This document shows, piece by piece, positions 1 to 5,782 of a stretch of DNA of 5,782 nt. The stretch's first letter is position 1. Each line of letters starts with the position of its first letter. The DNA comes from Hydrogenothermaceae bacterium (GTDB taxonomy: Bacteria; Aquificota; Aquificae; Hydrogenothermales; Hydrogenothermaceae): NCBI GenBank assembly GCA_026984415.1, contig JALSSE010000004.1:1-5782 (forward strand), written 5' to 3'. Below the pieces are notes generated by a model. The model was not told the origin of the DNA, made no database searches, and saw only the letters and a list, made by a program, of their open reading frames with translations. The translations under genes and the position numbers were made by a program.

Positions 1-662
<662 letters not shown>

Positions 663-685
663 AAAGGTAATTAGTTAAATAATTT

Positions 686-719
686 ACGGCTCTGGTACCA
701 GAGCCGTGTTTTCTGTTTT
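686..719 (+). terminator. Rho-independent terminator after icd, built on a perfect palindrome
   Basis: Bases 686-707 are a perfect 22-bp palindrome: ACGGCTCTGGT followed by its exact reverse complement. As RNA it folds to a 9-bp GC-rich stem (686-694 with 699-707) and a GTAC loop. A T-rich run (709-719, TTTTCTGTTTT) follows immediately, as expected for an intrinsic terminator reading rightwards. It sits 38 bases past the icd stop and would separate icd from ccsAB unless there is read-through. Its GC richness stands out from the AT-rich surroundings. Confidence 0.85.
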
Positions 720-736
720 AACAACAAAAATTTTAT

Positions 737-742
737 AAGGAG
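737..742 (+). promoter_or_regulatory. Ribosome binding site that fixes the ccsA start
   Basis: AAGGAG lies 8 bases before the ATG at 751. An in-frame GTG at 742-744 overlaps this motif and so has no usable binding site of its own. That makes ATG 751 the real start and removes three residues (M-W-K) from the longest possible reading. Confidence 0.85.
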
Positions 743-750
743 TGTGGAAG

Positions 751-2094
751 ATGAATCTATATGAGTACGAAGCCTACGAAAAAGTCTTTAAACCAAATGG
801 AATTCCTGTTCCAAGAGGTGTATTTACAGACCACTTGAACGACGACGTTATCCAGTTTGTTGAAGACATGGGCGGGGAAGTAGTTGTAAAATCTCAAGTC
901 CTCGTTGGAAAAAGAGGAAAAGCTGGAGCAATTAAGTTAACAAAAGATGTAGAAGATGCAAAAGAAACAATTGATGCACTTCTCAGATACGACGTTTACG
1001 GTGAAAAACCTGTTGGTGTTTTGGTTGTTGAGAAAGCTAATATTTTAAAAGAACTCTACGCTTCAATTACTTATGATACAAGAACAAGAACACCTGCTGT
1101 TACTATTTCATGGGAAGGTGGAATGGAAATTGAAGAAATGGACCCTTCTAAAATCGGAACATGGCCTATAAATCCATTAATTGGACTTCATCCTTATATG
1201 GTGAGAAACTACCTTTTAGAACTTGGAGCTCCTGCTGAGCATGTAGACGTAATAAGACAAATCTCAGAAGTAATTGCAGCAATGTATAAAGCATTTTCAA
1301 ATGCAGAAGCAAGACTTTTAGAAATCAACCCACTTGCAATTGTTGAAAAAGGCGGAAAAAAGAGAATTATGGCATTAGATGCAGTTGTTTCTATTGATGA
1401 TGATGCATCTGTAAACCCAGCAAAAATATACGGAACAAGAACAACAGTTGGAAGACCTCCAACAGAAAGGGAAATTGCAGCTTCTGAAATTGATAGAGAT
1501 GACCACAGAGGAAAAGCTGGCTCTTACGTTGAACAAGATGGAAATATTGGAATGATGACATTTGGTGGAGGAGGTTCCACTGTTACAATTGGAACATGTT
1601 ATGAAATTGGATTAAAGCCTGCAAACTTTACTGATATTGGTGGAAACCCCCCAGCTGAAAAAATGTATAAAATTTCAAGAATAATACTTTCTAAACCAGG
1701 GTTAATAGGGGTATTAGTTGTAGGTGGAACAGCAAACAACACAAGAATTGATGTAACACTTGGAGAAGGTTTGGCAAATGCTATTAGAGATATGGCAAAA
1801 GAAGGAACTTTAAACAAAGACTTAATCTGGGTTGTTAGAAGAAACGGTCCAGAAGCAGAAAAAGGATTAAGAATGTTATACGAAGCATTTAAAGAAGTTG
1901 GAATAAAAGGTGAAATTTACGATTCTTCACTACCTTTAACTGAAGCACCAGTTAGATTAAAAGAGCTGTTAATCCAGTATGGAATAGTTAATGAAGAAGA
2001 TTTAAAACCGTTAGTTCCTCCGCCAGAAGAAGAATTTGCAAAAGAGCTTGAGGAACTTAAAAAGGTAAAAGCACACGAAGGAGGAAACCAATAA
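751..2094 (+). CDS. ccsA: Citryl-CoA synthetase, large subunit (ATP-grasp, SucC-like)
   Basis: With CcsB it catalyses citrate + ATP + CoA -> citryl-CoA + ADP + Pi in the cytoplasm, the first half of rTCA citrate cleavage. The product is 447 residues (about 50 kDa), somewhat longer than Hydrogenobacter thermophilus CcsA (about 427) and clearly longer than SucC (about 390). The ATP-grasp part spans about residues 1-225: MNLYEYEAY start, KSQVLVGKRGKAG (47-59, nucleotide site), WEGGMEIEE (121-129), and LLEINPL with E191 and N193 plus D210 as likely Mg-ATP ligands. The CoA-ligase-like part spans about 255-410: MMTFGGGGSTVTIG (268-281), NFTDIGGNPPAEKMYK (292-307) and VVRRNGPEAEKG (361-372). Residues 414-447 form a charged tail. 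The whole protein matches my recollection of CcsA far better than SucC, and blocks such as DDHRGKAGSYVE and VVRRNGPE are absent from SucC. Alternatives are an ATP-citrate lyase small subunit (unlikely, because the partner lacks a lyase domain) or succinyl-CoA synthetase beta. The stop overlaps the ccsB start. Confidence 0.9.
   Translation: MNLYEYEAYEKVFKPNGIPVPRGVFTDHLNDDVIQFVEDMGGEVVVKSQVLVGKRGKAGAIKLTKDVEDAKETIDALLRYDVYGEKPVGVLVVEKANILKELYASITYDTRTRTPAVTISWEGGMEIEEMDPSKIGTWPINPLIGLHPYMVRNYLLELGAPAEHVDVIRQISEVIAAMYKAFSNAEARLLEINPLAIVEKGGKKRIMALDAVVSIDDDASVNPAKIYGTRTTVGRPPTEREIAASEIDRDDHRGKAGSYVEQDGNIGMMTFGGGGSTVTIGTCYEIGLKPANFTDIGGNPPAEKMYKISRIILSKPGLIGVLVVGGTANNTRIDVTLGEGLANAIRDMAKEGTLNKDLIWVVRRNGPEAEKGLRMLYEAFKEVGIKGEIYDSSLPLTEAPVRLKELLIQYGIVNEEDLKPLVPPPEEEFAKELEELKKVKAHEGGNQ
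2079..2084 (+). promoter_or_regulatory. Ribosome binding site of ccsB inside the ccsA 3' end
   Basis: AGGAGG, a full consensus Shine-Dalgarno, lies 9 bases before the ATG at 2094 and within the last codons of ccsA. With the TAATG stop/start overlap it indicates coupled translation of the two subunits, as would suit fixed stoichiometry. Confidence 0.85.
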
Positions 2095-3110
2095 TGGAAA
2101 GAAATTGGAATTACGGAACTTCTTATTTAAATGACAAAACAGGAGTTATAGTTATTGGTATTACAGGAAGGGAAGCTTCACAGGTTGTAACAGAAACAGA
2201 AGCTATCTATCCCGGAATTACAAAGGCAGGTGTTACTCCTGGTAGAGGCGGTAAAGAAGTAGCTGGAGTACCTGTATTTAATACAGTAAAAGAGGCATTA
2301 GAAGACCCTGCTTTAAAAGAATCTATTAATACAGGACTTGTTTATGTTCCTCCTACATCAGTTAAAGATGCAGTATATGAATTAATAGATAATGGGATAA
2401 AAGTTATTTATATTGTTACTGAACACGTGCCAATAAAAGACACTGCTGAATTTTACTCTTATGCAAAAGAAAAAGGAGTAAAAATTGTAGGACCAACTTC
2501 TTTAGGGGCAATTGTCCCAAAGATTGGAAGGATTGGTGCTGTTGGTGGAAAAGACCCATTTATAGCTTATCAGAAACCAGATGAACCTGGTTCTTACGTG
2601 ATTTTATCTAAATCTGGTGGTTTGACTACAACTACAGCTGAGATGATTAAAAGAAGAGGGTTTGGAATATATACAGCAATTGCCCTTGGTGGTGATGTTA
2701 TTTCATGTACTACATACGCAGATGTATTACCTGAATTAGAAGAAGACCCTAATGTAAAAGGGGTTGTTTTACTCGGTGAACCTGGTGGTTCTTATGAGGA
2801 GCAGGCTGCACAACTTGTGATTAATGGTAAATTCACAAAGCCACTTGTTCCATTTATCGGTGGTAGATTTCAAGATTATTTAGCAGAAGGTGTGTCTTTC
2901 GGACATGCAGGTGCTGTTGTAGAAAGGGGAATGGGTAAAGCCTCTGATAAAATCAGAAAGTTCCTTGAAGCTGCAAAATACGGACCTGTTAATGTTGCAT
3001 TTTTCTACCACGAAATTCCACAAAGATTACTTGAATTAGGTTGCGAAAGGGATTTACCTGATACAACTGGAGATATAGTAAAACCTCTATACTCTACACT
3101 TGAAGGTTAA
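2094..3110 (+). CDS. ccsB: Citryl-CoA synthetase, small subunit (SucD-like, phosphohistidine-carrying)
   Basis: Small subunit of citryl-CoA synthetase. It should bind CoA and carry the phosphohistidine that passes phosphate from ATP to citrate. It has 338 residues (about 36 kDa), close to H. thermophilus CcsB (about 344) and longer than SucD (about 290). The N-terminal CoA-binding Rossmann domain has VIGITGREASQ (20-30), GVTPGRGGKEVAG (46-58) and VYVPP. The ligase domain has GPTSLGAIVPKIGRIG (133-148), SKSGGLTTTTAEM (172-184), GEPGG (228-232) and FGHAGAVVERG. H271 matches the phosphorylated His of SucD, and E229 the Glu that contacts it. It ends KPLYSTLEG, with no citrate-synthase-like citryl-CoA lyase domain, which rules out an AclA-type ATP-citrate lyase of about 600 residues. 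It starts on the last base of the ccsA stop (TAATG) and is followed after 9 bases by a hairpin. It matches CcsB as I recall it; substrate specificity is inferred from that likeness. Confidence 0.9.
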   Translation: MERNWNYGTSYLNDKTGVIVIGITGREASQVVTETEAIYPGITKAGVTPGRGGKEVAGVPVFNTVKEALEDPALKESINTGLVYVPPTSVKDAVYELIDNGIKVIYIVTEHVPIKDTAEFYSYAKEKGVKIVGPTSLGAIVPKIGRIGAVGGKDPFIAYQKPDEPGSYVILSKSGGLTTTTAEMIKRRGFGIYTAIALGGDVISCTTYADVLPELEEDPNVKGVVLLGEPGGSYEEQAAQLVINGKFTKPLVPFIGGRFQDYLAEGVSFGHAGAVVERGMGKASDKIRKFLEAAKYGPVNVAFFYHEIPQRLLELGCERDLPDTTGDIVKPLYSTLEG

Positions 3111-3119
3111 TTTTATATA

Positions 3120-3147
3120 AAGGTGGGTTAAATCCCACCTTATTTTT
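3120..3147 (+). terminator. Terminator of the ccsAB operon, shared with the convergent RND gene
   Basis: AGGTGGG (3121-3127) pairs perfectly with CCCACCT (3134-3140) across a TTAAAT loop, and A3120/T3141 extends the stem to 8 bp. On the + strand a run of five Ts (3143-3147) follows, so it should stop ccsAB transcription. On the - strand the same hairpin begins at the stop codon of the RND gene, but its tail (TTATATAAAATTAA) is a weaker T-run, so termination that way is less certain. The gap between the two stop codons is only 29 bases. Confidence 0.8.
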
Positions 3148-5782
3148 CCTCTCCACCTAACCTTTTTCTTAAGTCTTCAATTTCCTGTTTCCATTTTTCT
3201 TCAATTTCTTCAAGCTGTTTTTTCCATTTTTCTTCCATCTCTTCTTCAACTTTTTTCTCTATTTCTTTATAGTCTTTTGGTCTTGAAGATAAAGGAACAG
3301 CAGGTAATAATCCAATAGCCCTTTCCCTTTCCATCATGTAGTAAAGTAAAGGAACAACAACCAAAGAAAGTAATGTAGAAGCAAATGTTCCAAATATAAG
3401 AGAAATTGCCAATCCGTTAAATATCGGGTCAAAAATGATAACAAAAGCACCTACTATTAATGCACCAGCAGTAAGAATAATAGGTCTTGTTCTGATAATG
3501 CCAGCTTCAAGTAAAGCCTGCTCAACAGCATATCCCTGTTTTAATCTCTGTTCGGCAAATTCAACAACTAAAATTGAGTTTCTTAATATAATACCAGCAA
3601 GGGCAATAAATCCAATCATTGAAGTAGCTGTAAAGAAAGAACCCATTATCCAATGACCTGGAACAATTCCTATTAAAGTAAATGGAATAGGAGACATAAG
3701 AACTAAAGGTGCACTGAATGATTTAAACCATCCAACTAAAAGGATGTATAATCCTACAAGGGCAATTGCAAAAGCTATTCCCATATCTCTAAATGTTTCA
3801 TATGTAACCTGCCATTCACCGTCCCATTTTACATAATACCTGTCAGCAAATTTAGGAACATGGGTTAATAACTGTTTTACCCCTTTTCCATCTGGAGTTT
3901 CTATATTTTTAATATCGTCCCACAAGTCAATAATAGGGTAAACAGGAGAGCCATAAGAATCATCAACATTTGCAATAACATAAACAGCTCCCTGTAAATT
4001 TTTTCTGTAAATATCTTTTGATACATTTGCCTGGTCTATATAAACTAAACTTCTAAGTGGAATTAAAGTTCCTTTTGGGGTTAAAATCTTTAAAGATAAG
4101 ATATTATCAATAGAATTCCTAAATTTTTCCTGTAATCTAACAACAATTTTGTTTTGGTAAAGACTGTCTTCTTTATGGATTAATCCAATTGCATCTTCTG
4201 AGAGGGCAAGTCTCAGAATTTTCACAAGCATATCTTCTGTAACACCATACCTTTTTGCCATTTTACTGTTAATACGAACCTTGTACTGTCTCTGTGGTAT
4301 GTTGTCGTAAATACCAACATCAACAATTCCGTTTGTATTTTCAAATAGAGCCTTGATTGTATAGCCTATTTCTATCCTTTTTTCTAAGTCTGGTCCATAT
4401 ACTTCAGCAACTATAGGAGAAAGGACTGGTGGTCCTGGAGGAGGTTCTACTACTGCTATATATTTAGCCCCTCTTCTTTTTGCAATTTCTGAAATCTTTG
4501 GTCTTATTCTTTCTGCAATTTGATGACTCTGGGCTGACCTTTTATGTTTGTTAACCAAGTTTATTTTTATCATTGCTAAATTTTTATCTTCCCTGAGGTA
4601 GTAATGCCTTACAAGTCCATTAAAATCAAAAGGAGCAGGTACTCCAACGTACATAACGTAATTTGTAACTTCATCAATTGTTTTTATATAATTTCCTAAT
4701 TCTTTTACAGTTTCATAAGTATTTTCAAGGGTGGTTCCTTCTGGCATGTCTAAAACAACAAACAGTTCACTTTTATTGTCGTAAGGTAGTGTTTTTACTA
4801 ACACAACTCGTGTTACTAACATTAGTATTGACAACATTAGAACACCCATAACCCCACCTAAAAACAACCATCTCTTCAATCTGCTTTCAAAAAGCGGCAT
4901 ATAGATTTTTTCAAGTAATGCGGCTATTAATCCAGCCCTTTCAGCCTCTTTAACTGCTCCAACTTCTGAAGGCTCCCTTTTTAAAAGTCGTAATGCCATA
5001 TATGGGGTAATGATAAATGCCACAAGCATAGAGAAAAACATTGCAACAGAAGCATTAATCGGAATAGGTTTCATATAAGGTCCCATCATTCCAGAGACAA
5101 ATGCCATAGGCATTAATGCAATTATTACTGTGAATGTAGCAAGAATTGTTGGATTTCCAACTTCATCGGTTGCTTTTACAGCTGCTTCTTCAGGGTCGTA
5201 CTTACCCATTTCAAACCATCTGTGTATATTCTCAATAACAACAATCGCATCATCAACTAAAATACCTATAGCAAAGATTAAGGCAAAGAGAGTAACCCTG
5301 TTTAGAGTAAAACCGTATACTTCACTTAGGAACAGGGCTATAGAAAGGGTTACAGGAACTGTAAAGGCAACAATTAATGCTTCTTTCCAACCTAAAGTTA
5401 CGGCAATTAAAAGAACAACAGAGAATGTTGCAATAAGAAGGTGTTCTATAAGTTCCATTGCTTTTTCTTGAGAAGTCTCGCCGTAATTTCTGGTTATCTT
5501 AACGTGTATGTCGTGGGGAATAACTTCTTCTTCTAACTTTTTTAGCTGTTTTTCTATCTCATTTGCAATAACAACAGCATTACTACCTTTTTTCTTTGCT
5601 GCTGCAACGGTTACAGCATTGAAAAGGTGGTCAACATCACCTTCACCTTGGGGACCAAATCCAAACTGGACATAATTATCAACTTCACCTTCACCTTCTA
5701 CAACCTTTGCTATATCTTTTAAATAAATAGGTTTATTCTTATAAACTGTAACTATGAGGTTCTCTATATCCCTTTTCCTTTT
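3140..5782 (-). CDS. RND-superfamily efflux permease, HAE/AcrB-like (N-terminus outside window)
   Basis: Proton-driven inner-membrane pump subunit that would normally work with a periplasmic adaptor and outer-membrane channel; the substrate cannot be told. The reading frame stays open to the right edge, giving 880 residues from 5782 to TAA at 3140-3142. The ATG at 5456-5458 is internal, not the start. Compared with AcrB (about 1050), roughly 200-230 residues are missing: TM1 and much of the first porter region. Visible: end of the first periplasmic part (about 1-105); TM2-TM6 (about 110-260) with GILVDDAIVVIEN, where D177/D178 (5249-5254) match AcrB Asp407/Asp408; TM7 near 300-325; the second periplasmic porter/docking part (about 330-655); TM8-TM12 (about 660-815); and a cytoplasmic tail of about 64 residues. 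The DD motif favours the HAE group over CusA-type metal pumps. At AcrB Lys940 it has Arg (R734, LRNSILVVEF). The gene is convergent with ccsB. No adaptor gene is visible; one may lie upstream of this gene, beyond the right edge. Confidence 0.93.
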   Translation of the reverse strand, partial: KRKRDIENLIVTVYKNKPIYLKDIAKVVEGEGEVDNYVQFGFGPQGEGDVDHLFNAVTVAAAKKKGSNAVVIANEIEKQLKKLEEEVIPHDIHVKITRNYGETSQEKAMELIEHLLIATFSVVLLIAVTLGWKEALIVAFTVPVTLSIALFLSEVYGFTLNRVTLFALIFAIGILVDDAIVVIENIHRWFEMGKYDPEEAAVKATDEVGNPTILATFTVIIALMPMAFVSGMMGPYMKPIPINASVAMFFSMLVAFIITPYMALRLLKREPSEVGAVKEAERAGLIAALLEKIYMPLFESRLKRWLFLGGVMGVLMLSILMLVTRVVLVKTLPYDNKSELFVVLDMPEGTTLENTYETVKELGNYIKTIDEVTNYVMYVGVPAPFDFNGLVRHYYLREDKNLAMIKINLVNKHKRSAQSHQIAERIRPKISEIAKRRGAKYIAVVEPPPGPPVLSPIVAEVYGPDLEKRIEIGYTIKALFENTNGIVDVGIYDNIPQRQYKVRINSKMAKRYGVTEDMLVKILRLALSEDAIGLIHKEDSLYQNKIVVRLQEKFRNSIDNILSLKILTPKGTLIPLRSLVYIDQANVSKDIYRKNLQGAVYVIANVDDSYGSPVYPIIDLWDDIKNIETPDGKGVKQLLTHVPKFADRYYVKWDGEWQVTYETFRDMGIAFAIALVGLYILLVGWFKSFSAPLVLMSPIPFTLIGIVPGHWIMGSFFTATSMIGFIALAGIILRNSILVVEFAEQRLKQGYAVEQALLEAGIIRTRPIILTAGALIVGAFVIIFDPIFNGLAISLIFGTFASTLLSLVVVPLLYYMMERERAIGLLPAVPLSSRPKDYKEIEKKVEEEMEEKWKKQLEEIEEKWKQEIEDLRKRLGGEEK
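3173..3238 (-). repeat. Tandem 33-bp (11-residue) repeat in the RND tail coiled coil
   Basis: Two adjacent 33-base units (3206-3238 and 3173-3205) match at 26 of 33 positions by hand count. They encode MEEKWKKQLEE and IEEKWKQEIED. Hydrophobic residues fall at spacings 4-4-3 (M-W-L-I-W-I-L), the hendecad pattern of a coiled coil. The helix probably extends from about 3262 to 3158, forming a charged cytoplasmic C-terminal extension after TM12. AcrB itself has no comparable coiled-coil tail. Confidence 0.7.
5631..5698 (-). repeat. Short spaced direct repeat within the RND gene
   Basis: Bases 5631-5650 and 5679-5698 match at 18 of 20 positions, 48 bases apart and in the same frame. They encode QGEGDVD and EGEGEVD in the periplasmic porter region of the RND protein. 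It may be a small old in-frame duplication or chance similarity of acidic loops. No separate function is implied. Confidence 0.5.

Noticed and set aside
686..707. Palindrome as a dedicated regulator operator
   Set aside because: The immediate T-rich tail and position after icd are explained by an intrinsic terminator; an operator role is kept only as a secondary possibility.
708..742. Promoter between the hairpin and ccsA using TTATAA at 733-738 as -10
   Set aside because: Transcription would start near 745, after the ribosome binding site, so it could not drive normal translation of ccsA.
1599..1817. 72-codon open frame on the - strand within ccsA
   Set aside because: It is antisense to a strongly conserved coding region, has no ribosome binding site or recognisable motif, and is a shadow frame.
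751..3110. ATP-citrate lyase (AclBA)
   Set aside because: The second protein is only 338 residues and lacks the citrate-synthase-like lyase domain that makes AclA about 600 residues.
751..3110. Ordinary succinyl-CoA synthetase (SucCD)
   Set aside because: Both proteins are about 50 residues longer than SucC/SucD and carry motifs I recall from CcsA/CcsB rather than SucCD (e.g. DDHRGKAGSYVE, VVRRNGPE, SKSGGLTTTT). Homology is clear, but the best match is citryl-CoA synthetase.
3173..3262. Low-complexity T/C-rich stretch as a regulatory or microsatellite element
   Set aside because: It is fully explained as Glu/Lys codons of the RND coiled-coil tail read on the - strand.
3435..3656. 73-codon open frame on the + strand opposite the RND gene
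   Set aside because: It is antisense to conserved TM10-TM11 codons; its hydrophobic look reflects the complementary strand.
5130..5471. 113-codon open frame on the + strand opposite the RND gene
   Set aside because: It overlaps the conserved TM2-TM4 region of the permease in antisense and resembles no protein family.
3140..5782. CusA/CzcA-type heavy-metal RND pump
   Set aside because: TM4 carries the Asp-Asp pair (LVDDAIVV) typical of HAE/AcrB-like pumps rather than the single-Asp pattern of CusA. No methionine-rich metal relay was noticed in the visible part.

Overview
The window is AT-rich bacterial DNA holding four protein genes and almost no non-coding sequence. It looks like a thermophilic, autotrophic member of the Aquificota (Hydrogenobacter/Aquifex relatives). 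The main reason is a pair of genes whose proteins closely match, from memory, the two subunits of citryl-CoA synthetase (CcsA/CcsB), the enzyme that begins the two-step citrate cleavage of the reductive TCA (rTCA) cycle. The low GC (judged by eye, not computed) would fit an AT-rich lineage such as Desulfurobacteriaceae or Hydrogenothermaceae. The family cannot be settled from this window.

Layout. Bases 1-647 (+) are the last 214 codons of a monomeric NADP-dependent isocitrate dehydrogenase (icd), cut by the left edge. Bases 648-750 are a short spacer with a strong hairpin terminator built on a perfect 22-bp palindrome (686-707), a possible sigma-70-type promoter just before it (634-662), and the ribosome binding site of the next gene. 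Bases 751-2094 (+) are ccsA and 2094-3110 (+) are ccsB, overlapping by one base. A hairpin at 3120-3141 ends the operon. Bases 3140-5782 (-) are a convergent gene for an inner-membrane RND efflux permease. It runs off the right edge, so its N-terminus is missing.

How the genes work together. Icd run reductively would turn 2-oxoglutarate + CO2 + NADPH into isocitrate. After aconitase makes citrate, CcsAB uses ATP and CoA to form citryl-CoA, which a separate citryl-CoA lyase (not in the window) would split into acetyl-CoA and oxaloacetate. The + strand genes therefore look like a small rTCA carbon-fixation cluster. The RND permease faces the other way and has no evident metabolic link.

I see no undescribed system. 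The points most worth a second look are the pairing of a monomeric Icd with the two-enzyme citrate cleavage route, the promoter-plus-palindrome leader before ccsA, the Lys-to-Arg change in the RND proton-relay region, and the 11-residue repeat in the RND cytoplasmic tail. No rRNA, tRNA, CRISPR array, insertion sequence or attachment site was seen, and no gene-free stretch exceeds about 100 bases.
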